Source: Spirosomataceae bacterium (lineage in GTDB: Bacteria; Bacteroidota; Bacteroidia; Cytophagales; Spirosomataceae). Taken from it: a DNA stretch of 9,641 nucleotides. Made by a program: the position numbers and the translations under genes. Location of the stretch: assembly GCA_025455795.1 (NCBI GenBank), contig JALOLW010000119.1, forward strand, positions 1-9,641, in the 5' to 3' direction. This document shows positions 1 through 7,312 of the stretch, piece by piece (within the stretch, counting starts at the first letter, position 1; each line of letters begins with the position of its first letter). Below the pieces are notes generated by a model, which was not told where the DNA came from, searched no databases, and saw only the letters and a program-made list of their open reading frames with translations.

Positions 1-926
1 GCATCAGGAAAAATCGGATACACGATACGAAGCAGGCCGTAGCCGCCGATTTTGAGCAAAACCCCCGCCAACACCACCGACACGGGCGTGGGGGCTTCTA
101 CGTGCGCGTCGGGCAGCCACGTATGCAGCGGCACGGCGGGCAGCTTGATGGCAAAACCTATCAACAACAACCAAAACGCCCCCATCCGCGACGACACCCC
201 GCCAAAAAACGCCTCACCCGTAGGCGTTAAGAGGCTATTGACGAGGTAGTTGTTGGCATCTGTCATGTAGCGCAGGTCAAACGTATGCACGAGCGTATTG
301 GTGAGTTTGGACTCCACGGGGTCGGTGACGGACAAGTACAAACCAATCATCACGATTAAAATCAAGACCGAACCAAGCAAAGTGTAGAGAAAAAACTTGA
401 TAGAGGCATACTCACGGCGTGGCCCACCCCAAAGCCCAATCAGGAAGTACATGGGCAAGAGCATGAACTCAAAAAACAGGAAAAATAAAAAGAAATCTAA
501 GGCCAGAAAACAGCCCATGATGCTCGTAGTGAGCAACAAATAGAGCGAAAAATACGCCCGTTCACGTTTGTCAATCGTCCACGAAGACACCGCCCCTATC
601 AACATTACCACCGCCGTGAGCAATACCAACGGCAAACTAATACCGTCTATACCGACCAAATAATCTATCGAAACCGTGCCGAGGCTACCGAGAGAAAGCG
701 TAATCCAGTCGTATTTTTCGAGAAGAGCGTATTGGGAATTGGGTATTGAGTATTGAGTATTGAGTATTGCGTATTGGGTTTGTTGATAAACCACAAAGCT
801 AAGAATGAGTTCTAACCCGCAGAAAATGAGCGCAATCCACTTGTAAAGGTGTTTTTGGGGAAGTGCCAAAATCAACCCTGCGCCGAGAAGCGGTAGAAAT
901 GTAAGAAGTGAAAGTAAATGTTGCAT
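1..926 (-). CDS. nuoM: NADH-quinone oxidoreductase subunit M, 3' part missing
   Basis: Antiporter-like membrane subunit of respiratory complex I, which takes part in proton translocation coupled to NADH:quinone electron transfer. The frame is open from an ATG at 926 to the left edge, giving 308 codons of a protein usually near 500 residues. Visible family marks are the essential-glutamate motif FFEFMLLPMYF (Glu about 153), the lysine motif GFAIKLPAVPLHTWLPDAH, then EAPTPVSVVLAGVLLKIGGYG. The start is supported by GGAG ten bases upstream and a 15-base gap after nuoL, so the two are co-transcribed and nuoN probably follows outside the window. An oddity is a run of seven heptanucleotide repeats encoding residues about 51-66, in the loop after the second membrane helix. 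The assignment to NuoM rather than NuoN or NuoL rests on these motifs and on gene order. Confidence 0.95.
   Translation of the reverse strand, partial: MQHLLSLLTFLPLLGAGLILALPQKHLYKWIALIFCGLELILSFVVYQQTQYAILNTQYSIPNSQYALLEKYDWITLSLGSLGTVSIDYLVGIDGISLPLVLLTAVVMLIGAVSSWTIDKRERAYFSLYLLLTTSIMGCFLALDFFLFFLFFEFMLLPMYFLIGLWGGPRREYASIKFFLYTLLGSVLILIVMIGLYLSVTDPVESKLTNTLVHTFDLRYMTDANNYLVNSLLTPTGEAFFGGVSSRMGAFWLLLIGFAIKLPAVPLHTWLPDAHVEAPTPVSVVLAGVLLKIGGYGLLRIVYPIFPD
729..777. repeat. Heptanucleotide tandem array inside nuoM (7 units)
   Basis: Seven consecutive 7-bp units read, on the plus strand, gtattgg, gaattgg, gtattga three times, gtattgc and gtattgg. The coding-strand consensus is CAATACT. The array encodes roughly residues 51-66 of NuoM (QYAILNTQYS and following), a low-complexity stretch rich in Q, Y, N and S in an extramembrane loop. 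Because the unit is not a multiple of three, gain or loss of one or two units would shift the frame, whereas changes of three units would add or remove seven residues. Confidence 0.9.
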
Positions 927-936
927 AGCAAAAGAA

Positions 937-940
937 CTCC
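937..940 (-). promoter_or_regulatory. Ribosome binding site of nuoM
   Basis: The coding strand reads GGAG, followed by ten bases and then the ATG at 926. It lies in the 15-base gap after the nuoL stop and fixes the nuoM start. It is the only clear Shine-Dalgarno-type site seen in the window. Confidence 0.6.
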
Positions 941-941
941 A

Positions 942-2951
942 TTATTTCAAAATCCAAAACATTAACAGCAGCACCCCGACCAGCATCACCACAAAGTACG
1001 ACTGTACGCGGCCATTTTGCAAGTTACGGGTACGATTTCCTACAAAACCCGTCACCCACGCCAATCCATTTACAGTCCCGTCTATCACCATGCGGTCTAT
1101 GCGTCCCACGATATGCGCCACAATCACCGTGAGATAACCCAAGCCATTGACGGTTGTATCTATCAATCGTTGGTCAAACCAACTTACCCAATGGGCGATT
1201 TTTTGGAGCGGAACAATCAAAAACAAGGTATGCGTCTGCTCCTCATCGTGCTGACGCAACAACATAAACCAATGCTTGATTTGCAACCACCAATGTTCAA
1301 AAGTAGCTTTGATGGTTTGATAAAACGTGGTTATTTTTTGAAACCAACCCACCTCTGTCCCAACACTGACGTATCCTAACCAACCTCCCAAAAAAGCAAT
1401 CAAAACAGAAACCACTGGCACAGTGTAATGAAATACAGCAACCAATGGAAGTGCATCTACCTCTTCCGAATTGACAGGGTTCAAGTACCGAAATAACCAA
1501 GAAGAATCAGCATTGAGAGGATTCCAAGAAAACCAAACAAACACCGACAATCCCGCCAAAACAAAAAGTGGTATTCGCTCGGTCAGTGGCGTAGCGTGGT
1601 GGTCAGCCGGCGATTCGTAATCCCCCCAAAAGATAGTTTTCCATTGCCGCGCCATGTACGCCGCCGTGAGTCCCACCGACAAAATACCCAGAATTGGAAC
1701 GACCCAATACGCCCCTCCACGTACATGCGCCCATTCAAAAGCGCGAATCAAAATCATGTCTTTGGACAAAAACCCTGATGTAAACGGAAAGCCCACCAAC
1801 GCTGCCGCGCAAAGGGTATAAGTCCAAAAAAGCCAATTTAACCTCACCCCCTGGCCCACCAAAGTGGGCCTTTCCCCCTCTCCTGGGTTCAGGAGAGGGG
1901 GTAGGTGAAGCACCACGCCCGCCACCAAAAACAACCCTGCTTTGAAAAAAGCGTGCGTAAACAAGTGAAACAGCGATGCTTCGCGGGCGTTGATGCCCAT
2001 AGCCATCACCATCAGGCCCAATTGCGAAATGGTAGAGTAAGCTAACAGTTTTTTTATATCTGTCTGAAACAAAGCCCGATACGCCGCCAACAGCATCGTA
2101 ATCGTACCGATGACCGCAATCACAAGCAAGGCATCGGGCGTAAGCATAAAATGAATTCGAGCCAACAAATACACGCCTGCGGCCACCATCGTAGCGGCGT
2201 GAATCAACGCCGACACGGGCGTGGGGCCTTCCATGGCGTCGGGTAGCCAAGCCGAAAGCGGAAACTGAGCAGATTTGCCAATCGTACCGCAAAAAAGCAG
2301 CAAGCCAATAGCCGTAAGAAGCGGCAAACGGGAAGAATCCGCATAAACAGTATCAAATACGTTTGAGGGAAGGCTTTCCTCTCCGAATTGGAGAAGACCT
2401 GGAAATGAGGCGATTATCAACAAAATCCCCGCCAAAAATCCTATGTCCCCTACCCTATTCAGCAAAAACGCTTTTTTTGCTGCCCAAACGGCGCGGGGTT
2501 TTTCGTGCCAAAATCCAATCAACAAATACGAAGAAAGTCCGACCAATTCCCAAAAAATATACATCACTATCAAATCACCCGCCATGACAATGCCCAGCAT
2601 GGAAAAAATAAACAACTGTAAAAAAGCAAAATACCGCCATCGGCCTGTATCGTGCTGCATGTAGCTGATAGAATAAATTTGAACCAACAAAGCCACCAAA
2701 TGCACCAAGACTAACATGGCAAGGGTCAAGTTGTCAATGCGGAAAGTAATTTTGAAGGTTAAGTTAGCCAATTGTAACCAGTCGAACTGAAAGCTTTGGG
2801 GGTGGTCGAAATATTGAACAAATAAGTCCCCTACTACAACGAGTCCCACGAGCGTGGTAGCCACGGCCAACCCACCCGCCCAAGCGTTGGCGCGTTTTTG
2901 GGTAGTGAACAATACGACAAAAGCCAAGAAAGGAAACAGCAGAAGTAACAA
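942..2951 (-). CDS. nuoL: NADH-quinone oxidoreductase subunit L
   Basis: Distal antiporter-like proton-pumping subunit of complex I in the inner membrane. It is 669 residues long, slightly above the usual 610-650. The key pump residues are present: Glu135 in FWELVGLSSYLLIGF, Lys226 in GKSAQFPLSAWLPDAMEGPTP, His251 in ALIHAATMVAAGVYL, Lys337 in THAFFKAGLF and Lys397 in FLSKD. The C-terminal extension (about 530-669) would hold the lateral helix and ends in a hydrophobic anchor. No ATG exists in frame before an upstream stop. The TTG at 2951 is chosen because it gives the hydrophobic N-terminus and lies about 20 bases downstream of the expected transcription start of the 2978-3008 promoter. Residues 350-370 are encoded by an inserted 66-bp hairpin element, and the usual D-x-R-x-M-G-G-L loop is not seen there. 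No nuoK lies upstream, since the next gene is divergent. Confidence 0.96.
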   Translation of the reverse strand: MLLLLFPFLAFVVLFTTQKRANAWAGGLAVATTLVGLVVVGDLFVQYFDHPQSFQFDWLQLANLTFKITFRIDNLTLAMLVLVHLVALLVQIYSISYMQHDTGRWRYFAFLQLFIFSMLGIVMAGDLIVMYIFWELVGLSSYLLIGFWHEKPRAVWAAKKAFLLNRVGDIGFLAGILLIIASFPGLLQFGEESLPSNVFDTVYADSSRLPLLTAIGLLLFCGTIGKSAQFPLSAWLPDAMEGPTPVSALIHAATMVAAGVYLLARIHFMLTPDALLVIAVIGTITMLLAAYRALFQTDIKKLLAYSTISQLGLMVMAMGINAREASLFHLFTHAFFKAGLFLVAGVVLHLPPLLNPGEGERPTLVGQGVRLNWLFWTYTLCAAALVGFPFTSGFLSKDMILIRAFEWAHVRGGAYWVVPILGILSVGLTAAYMARQWKTIFWGDYESPADHHATPLTERIPLFVLAGLSVFVWFSWNPLNADSSWLFRYLNPVNSEEVDALPLVAVFHYTVPVVSVLIAFLGGWLGYVSVGTEVGWFQKITTFYQTIKATFEHWWLQIKHWFMLLRQHDEEQTHTLFLIVPLQKIAHWVSWFDQRLIDTTVNGLGYLTVIVAHIVGRIDRMVIDGTVNGLAWVTGFVGNRTRNLQNGRVQSYFVVMLVGVLLLMFWILK
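1841..1906. repeat. REP-like double-hairpin element embedded in frame in nuoL
   Basis: Two adjacent perfect inverted repeats are visible. One has a 7-bp stem (1853-1859 with 1864-1870, loop 1860-1863). The other has a 12-bp stem (1874-1885 with 1890-1901, loop 1886-1889). Outer arms acctcaccccc (1841-1851) and gggggtaggt (1897-1906) are nearly complementary apart from one bulged base. The element spans 66 bp, exactly 22 codons, so it preserves the nuoL frame and codes for residues 350-370 plus one base each side. It resembles the C/G-rich palindromic repeats often seen between genes in Bacteroidota. The family name is not known to me, and whether it is dispersed in this genome cannot be seen here. 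Confidence 0.8.
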
Positions 2952-2977
2952 AACGTTGCGTGGGCTTGATATGGCCT

Positions 2978-3008
2978 CAAAATTACGGCAATTTCACGGG
3001 GGTTACAA
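2978..3008 (-). promoter_or_regulatory. Putative Bacteroidota-type promoter of nuoL-nuoM
   Basis: On the minus strand the -33 element TTG (3008-3006) is followed by a 20-base spacer and TAATTTTG (2985-2978). The latter matches the TAnnTTTG -7 consensus of Bacteroidota sigma factors exactly. Transcription would start near 2971, leaving a leader of about 20 bases to the TTG start of nuoL. This also rules out a start further upstream. Confidence 0.6.
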
Positions 3009-3050
3009 TTTCTTTTTGAATAGATAACATCGGCCTCTCAAAAAAAGGGA

Positions 3051-3081
3051 TTGGAATTACAAAAAGTCAGCCGTAACTTTC
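3051..3081 (+). promoter_or_regulatory. Putative promoter of the first amidohydrolase gene
   Basis: TTG at 3051-3053, a 20-base spacer, then TAACTTTC at 3074-3081. This is one mismatch from TAnnTTTG and has the same spacing as the divergent nuoL promoter. The leader to the ATG at 3113 would be about 25 bases. Confidence 0.5.
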
Positions 3082-3091
3082 GACAAAAATT

Positions 3092-3101
3092 TCTTAACCC
3101 C
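3092..3101 (+). promoter_or_regulatory. Conserved leader motif upstream of first amidohydrolase
   Basis: The decamer TCTTAACCCC ends 11 bases before the ATG at 3113. The same decamer stands 11 bases before the start of the paralogue at 7334. It is not a Shine-Dalgarno sequence. It may be a retained piece of the duplicated leader or a translation or regulatory signal. Confidence 0.4.
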
Positions 3102-3112
3102 AACACATCTCT

Positions 3113-4570
3113 ATGAAATTCCGCCCCAGTTTTATGCTGTTGTTAACAGTTTGTTTTTGGGCTAACTTGTCGCTCCAAGCCCAAAAAACGGACGAAAAAA
3201 CCGCGATTGCCGCGCAGTTGGACAAGCGTTATCAACACTACGCGAGCATCGCCCGCACCATCTGGACTACGCCCGAACTGGGCTATCAAGAAGTCAAAAG
3301 TTCGGCGACGCTCCAAGCCGAACTGCGCGCCGAGGGTTTCAAACTTGACGTTGGCGTGGCCGATATGCCCACGAGTTTTGTGGCGAGCTACGGCAGCGGC
3401 AGGCCTATTATTGCCATTTTGGGAGAATTTGATGCCTTGCCAGGACTCTCGCAAGACTCTGTGCCTTACCGCAAACCCATCGTAGAGGGTGGCAACGGAC
3501 ATGGCTGTGGTCACAATCTGTTTGGCACGGCCTCAGTAGCCGCCGCCACAGCCCTCAAAAACTGGCTCACCCAAACCAAACGCCCCGGTACAATTAGAAT
3601 TTACGGCACACCCGCCGAAGAAGGCGGTGGCGGGAAGGTTTACATGACCCGTGCGGGGCTGTTCAACGACGTGGACGCGGTCTTGCATTGGCATCCGTCC
3701 GATGAAAACAGCGCGGAGTCAAGTTCGTGGTTGTCTCAAAAACAGGCCATTATGCGGTTTTATGGGCGTAGCTCGCACGCTGCCGCTGCCCCGCAAGTAG
3801 GCCGCTCGGCCCTCGATGCCGCCGAGGCCATGAACTACATGGTAAACATGATGCGCGAACATATAGACGAAAAAGCGCGCATTCATTATGTCATCAAAAA
3901 AGGAGGTTTGGCGGCCAATGTGGTGCCAGATTATGTGGAAATGGAATACAAAGTGCGCCACCCCAAAGGCGAAGGCATGGAAGAACTCTGGCAGCGCGTA
4001 CTGAAATGCGGCGAAGGGGCTGCCCTCGGCACCGAAACCCGTTTTGAATACGAAGTTATTTCGGGCTACTACGAAATGGTGCCCAACGACGAACTTTCGC
4101 GGGTCATGGATGCCAACTTGCGTAAGGTGGGCGGCATCACTTACACCCCCGAAGAAACGGCCTTTGCCGAAGCCATTCAAAAAACCCTGCCCACCAAAAA
4201 AGCCCCACCGCTTTCTAATGCCACCACCATTCAGCCTTTCCGCACGGGCATCATCAATTCGGGTTCGTCGGATGTGTCGGACATCAGTTGGGTAGTGCCT
4301 ACGGCGGGCGTTTACCCCGCTACTTGGGTGCCTGGCACTGCCGCGCACACATGGCAAGCCACCGCCGCCGACGGCATGAGCATCGGCTTCAAAGGCATGA
4401 TGGTCGCCGCCAAAACGATGGCCATGACGGCAATTGATTTGTTTACGACACCCGAACTCATTCAAAAAGCCAAAGCCGAACTCGAACAACGACGTGGCCC
4501 CAATTGGCAGTACAAATGCCTCGTCGGCGACCGCAAACCACCGCTCAACTACCGCTCTTTGACGCAATAA
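3113..4570 (+). CDS. Secreted M20-family (AbgB-like) amidohydrolase, copy 1
   Basis: Predicted zinc-dependent amidohydrolase of the M20 peptidase family, closest in motifs to p-aminobenzoyl-glutamate hydrolase subunit B; the true substrate is unknown. It has 485 residues, about the length of AbgB. A Sec signal peptide (residues 1-23) has a hydrophobic core and a likely cleavage LQA|Q, so the enzyme should act in the periplasm or outside; there is no good lipobox. Visible motifs: GEFDALPGLSQD (104-115), GNGHGCGHNLFGTA with Cys132 and His134, YGTPAEEGGGGK with Glu169-Glu170, LHWHPSD with His194, SSHAAAAPQVGRSALDA (220-236, dimerisation-type domain), GSSDVSDISW (384-393) and PGTAAHTWQ with His412. 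These cover the expected metal-ligand positions. It diverges from nuoL and is paralogous to the gene at 7334-8770. No AbgA partner or AbgT transporter is visible. Confidence 0.9.
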   Translation: MKFRPSFMLLLTVCFWANLSLQAQKTDEKTAIAAQLDKRYQHYASIARTIWTTPELGYQEVKSSATLQAELRAEGFKLDVGVADMPTSFVASYGSGRPIIAILGEFDALPGLSQDSVPYRKPIVEGGNGHGCGHNLFGTASVAAATALKNWLTQTKRPGTIRIYGTPAEEGGGGKVYMTRAGLFNDVDAVLHWHPSDENSAESSSWLSQKQAIMRFYGRSSHAAAAPQVGRSALDAAEAMNYMVNMMREHIDEKARIHYVIKKGGLAANVVPDYVEMEYKVRHPKGEGMEELWQRVLKCGEGAALGTETRFEYEVISGYYEMVPNDELSRVMDANLRKVGGITYTPEETAFAEAIQKTLPTKKAPPLSNATTIQPFRTGIINSGSSDVSDISWVVPTAGVYPATWVPGTAAHTWQATAADGMSIGFKGMMVAAKTMAMTAIDLFTTPELIQKAKAELEQRRGPNWQYKCLVGDRKPPLNYRSLTQ

Positions 4571-4593
4571 ATGCAGACGATGCGACGATTCGC

Positions 4594-4613
4594 AATGCGT
4601 AAATGCACGCATT
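4594..4613 (+). terminator. Possible weak hairpin after first amidohydrolase gene
   Basis: Inverted repeat aatgcgt / acgcatt (4594-4600 with 4607-4613, 6-base loop) lies 24 bases after the stop. No proper U-tract follows, so it is a weak terminator candidate. It also lies close to the composition change that marks the left edge of the restriction-modification cassette. Confidence 0.25.
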
Positions 4614-4622
4614 ACTTAGCAT

Positions 4623-4653
4623 TTTGGGACGACAGTGCAACATTGAAACTTTG
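4623..4653 (+). promoter_or_regulatory. Putative promoter of the restriction-modification operon
   Basis: TTTG (4623-4626), a 19-base spacer, then AAACTTTG (4646-4653), one mismatch from TAnnTTTG. It would give a leader of about 55 bases before the endonuclease ATG at 4715. The rest of the 4571-4714 gap shows no other signal, and no controller-protein operator repeats were recognised. Confidence 0.35.
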
Positions 4654-4714
4654 CGAATAAATGTTGCCCATTTTACAACTTGGAAAAAATATTTAAACCA
4701 ACTTTCGGAACTAA

Positions 4715-5665
4715 ATGAATATGACTGGAATTCACCCATTTGAAAGAGCATTATCTGTTTCAACAGAGGACATAGAACTTGAATTAAGGGGAGTAACAGA
4801 AATTACTTGGGCGGACTTCTGGCTCAATCCAAGAAAATTAAGAGGCAGCGACTTCTTAATGCGATGGTCGCAAGGAGTATGGAGTGAAAAGCGTTTGATT
4901 GACGCAACTAACAAGACTAATAAGTTTTACGCCATCCCATACGGACCAAGTGGAACAGCCCCAACAAATGATGTTAGAGCGTTTGAACTTTATTTTGAAC
5001 GCTTGGAAGCCGCAGGACTTGGACACATAAAACGTCCTGACCTTTTAGTTTTCAAAATTGCAGACAAACCATTCGTTAACGAATTTATTGCAGGCATAGG
5101 CGGGGCGGAAGAACTCCCTTTCATCACAGAGGATAAACTGCAACCACTTATTCAAAAAGCAATCATAGCTGTAGAATGCGAAAACTCTCTATGGGTTGCT
5201 GAGAAAATGCCTGACTTCAAAACCCCGATGAAGGCTCAAAAGCGACTTGGAGGAAAATTAGGGCTTGCAAAAACTGCGGTTCTTCCTACTGTAATCATCA
5301 AAGAAGAAGACCGCTTTCCATTAAGTAAATGGCAAGAAGAAAACAAAATTCCAATTCACGTTTGGCATGTATTCTTTGACAGAGCATTTGGTCTCTCATT
5401 TGATGAAGCACAACGATTAGTTACAGATGGTTTAATTCTCCCAACAGAACAGGTTTTTCAAGCACCTGGTGGTGCAACTACAAAAAAAGCTATCTATAAA
5501 TATTACTATCATTACGCTTATCCGCTTGGCGTTTCAAGTGAAAGGCCGCAATTAATTCCTGCTTTTATTGAGGACAAGAACGGACACATTTTACCCTATG
5601 TAAAATTTGAAGGTGGTTCTTTAACAATAGCAGATGAAGCAATTAACGTATTAAGCAAACTCTGA
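4715..5665 (+). CDS. Type II restriction endonuclease, possibly AccI-like
   Basis: Predicted DNA-cleaving partner of the methyltransferase that overlaps its stop codon. The protein has 316 residues, no signal peptide and no membrane segments. A candidate PD-(D/E)XK nuclease core is visible: KRPDLLVF (Pro108-Asp109), then AVECENSLWVAEKMPDF with Glu154-x-Glu156, giving a PD...ExE arrangement. Also notable are RLGGKLGL (177-184), PTVIIKEEDR (191-200) and IPIHVWHVFFDRAFG (212-226). The arrangement and length recall AccI-type endonucleases (site GTMKAC), but that is recall by eye and XamI-like or another family is possible. The function rests mainly on context: endonuclease genes typically sit beside a solitary type II methylase. 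The start could be the ATG at 4715 or the in-frame ATG two codons later. Base composition is AT-richer than the flanking genes, as expected of a transferred cassette. Confidence 0.75.
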   Translation: MNMTGIHPFERALSVSTEDIELELRGVTEITWADFWLNPRKLRGSDFLMRWSQGVWSEKRLIDATNKTNKFYAIPYGPSGTAPTNDVRAFELYFERLEAAGLGHIKRPDLLVFKIADKPFVNEFIAGIGGAEELPFITEDKLQPLIQKAIIAVECENSLWVAEKMPDFKTPMKAQKRLGGKLGLAKTAVLPTVIIKEEDRFPLSKWQEENKIPIHVWHVFFDRAFGLSFDEAQRLVTDGLILPTEQVFQAPGGATTKKAIYKYYYHYAYPLGVSSERPQLIPAFIEDKNGHILPYVKFEGGSLTIADEAINVLSKL

Positions 5666-7221
5666 TGGGAAAAGTAAAATCACATCAGAAGCTACCCACT
5701 GAATGGAACGAAAGAGAAATTCTTCGTGACAAAGGACAATTTTGGACACCAAGTTGGGTTGCCGAAGCGATGGTAGCTTATGTAGCAGAAAACACAGACT
5801 TAGTTTTTGACCCTGCAACTGGTAGAGGTGCATTTTATGAAGCATTACTAAAACTCAACAAAAAAAGCACTTCCTTTTTCGGAACAGATATAGACGCTGA
5901 TGTTCTATCTGATGAGATCTACAACAATGAGAAGTGTTTCGTTGAGAAAAGAGATTTCATAAAAGACCCGCCAAAAAGAAAGTTTAAGGCAATTGTTGCA
6001 AATCCGCCATACATTAGGCATCACAGAATTGATGATGAAACAAAGTTGTTACTCAAGCAACTTTCAACATCAATAACAGGCAACACAATTGATGGTAGAG
6101 CAGGCTATCACATATATTTTCTAATTCAAGCACTAAACCTCGTTGAGAAAGATGGTAAACTTGCTTTTATAATGCCTGCTGACACCTGTGAAGGAAAGTT
6201 TGCAAAGAATTTATGGAAATGGATTTCCTCAACATTTTGCATTGAAGCCGTAATTACATTTGAAGAAAGAGCTACGCCTTTTCCGAATGTTGATACCAAT
6301 GCAATTATTTTCCTTATCAAAAACTCAGAGCCTCAAAAAACATTGCTATGGGTAAAAGCTAACAAAGCCTATTCCTCTGATTTGTTAGATTTTGTTTCAT
6401 CCAATTTTGAGCAAAGGCAGTATGACACCTTAGAAATAATCGTTCGTCAATTAAAGGAAGGCGTAGCAACTGGTTTGTCACGACCAGAACAAAATCACAA
6501 CGGTTATAAATTCCATCTGAATGATTTTGCGAATGTTATGAGAGGCATTGCAACAGGTTCAAATGAATTTTTCTTTTTGACAGCCCAACAAGTTAAAGAA
6601 CTTGGTATTCCTAAAGAGTTTCTAAAACGAGCCGTTGGCAGGTCAAAAGATGCAACCAAAAGTGTTTTGACTTTGAAAGATGTTGAAGCGTTGGACAAAG
6701 ACAATCGTCCTACATTTTTGTTATCAATAAACGGACAAGAGAATTGTCCTAAATCTATCAAAGACTATTTGAAGGTTGGGGAAGAAATGGGATTGCCGAC
6801 ACGTTCACTTATTAAGCAAAGAAAACCGTGGTATAAAATGGAGAAACGACAAGTTCCGCCGTTGTTATTTGCATACCTTGGCAGACGAAATACTCGTTTC
6901 ATAAAAAATGAGGCAGGCGTATTGCCATTGACAGGTTTTCTGTGTGTTTATCCTGTTTATGACGACAAAGAATACATTGACAATCTTTGGCAAGCATTAA
7001 ATCATCCCGACACTTTAGAAAACCTAAAACTTGTTGGTAAAAGTTATGGCTCAGGAGCAATTAAAGTTGAACCTGGTAATCTGCACAAACTTCCAATTCC
7101 CGAACACATCGTTAGTCAGTTTAACCTTGAACGACCATACCAAAGCTCCAACGGACAACTCGAAATTTTTAGAGAACCTAAAATGAAATACGTTGTAGGC
7201 AAAAAGAAAAACGGCAGATAA
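5665..7221 (+). CDS. Type II N6-adenine DNA methyltransferase (gamma type)
   Basis: Transfers a methyl group from S-adenosylmethionine to adenine in the recognition site, protecting host DNA from the upstream endonuclease. In its 518 residues the motif order is that of the gamma (TaqI-like) class. Motif X is GQFWTP (24-29), motif I is VFDPATGRGAF (47-57), the acidic motif II is GTDID (73-77), and the catalytic motif IV is NPPY (113-116, followed by IRHHRID). The C-terminal half carries the expected target-recognition region, with TGSNEFFFLT (about 297-306) and KPWYKMEKRQVPP (about 388-400) followed by an FAYLGRRNTRFI-type strand. The ATG shares one base with the endonuclease stop (TGATG), indicating translational coupling. 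It ends in two consecutive stops, TAA TAG. Sequence specificity cannot be read directly; AccI-like GTMKAC is a guess tied to the endonuclease. Confidence 0.93.
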   Translation: MGKVKSHQKLPTEWNEREILRDKGQFWTPSWVAEAMVAYVAENTDLVFDPATGRGAFYEALLKLNKKSTSFFGTDIDADVLSDEIYNNEKCFVEKRDFIKDPPKRKFKAIVANPPYIRHHRIDDETKLLLKQLSTSITGNTIDGRAGYHIYFLIQALNLVEKDGKLAFIMPADTCEGKFAKNLWKWISSTFCIEAVITFEERATPFPNVDTNAIIFLIKNSEPQKTLLWVKANKAYSSDLLDFVSSNFEQRQYDTLEIIVRQLKEGVATGLSRPEQNHNGYKFHLNDFANVMRGIATGSNEFFFLTAQQVKELGIPKEFLKRAVGRSKDATKSVLTLKDVEALDKDNRPTFLLSINGQENCPKSIKDYLKVGEEMGLPTRSLIKQRKPWYKMEKRQVPPLLFAYLGRRNTRFIKNEAGVLPLTGFLCVYPVYDDKEYIDNLWQALNHPDTLENLKLVGKSYGSGAIKVEPGNLHKLPIPEHIVSQFNLERPYQSSNGQLEIFREPKMKYVVGKKKNGR

Positions 7222-7312
7222 TAGCAATTTGACGAAAGATCTGGTACGACAATTCGTGATTTTTATTTGTCAGTGCCAATAGTCCTTTAAAGCTCTGTAT
7301 CCCAACATTTCA

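Noticed and set aside
52..249. Small plus-strand open frame (65 codons) opposite nuoM
   Set aside because: It lies antisense to the conserved HTWLPDAH and EAPTPVS region of NuoM. It is low complexity and has no homology I recognise.
1735..2292. 185-codon alternative frame on the minus strand within nuoL
   Set aside because: It is an off-frame reading of nuoL, rich in Arg and Gly with no domain. The nuoL frame carries all conserved complex I motifs.
3113..3190. Lipoprotein signal in the first amidohydrolase (Cys14)
   Set aside because: The residues before Cys14 (L-T-V) do not fit a lipobox, while LQA|Q at 23/24 is a good signal peptidase I site.
3719..4612. Long open frame on the minus strand opposite the first amidohydrolase (about 297 codons)
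   Set aside because: It is His/Arg/Gly-rich with no recognisable domain and is antisense to a well-supported gene. A similar frame appears opposite the paralogue, as expected from shared codon bias.
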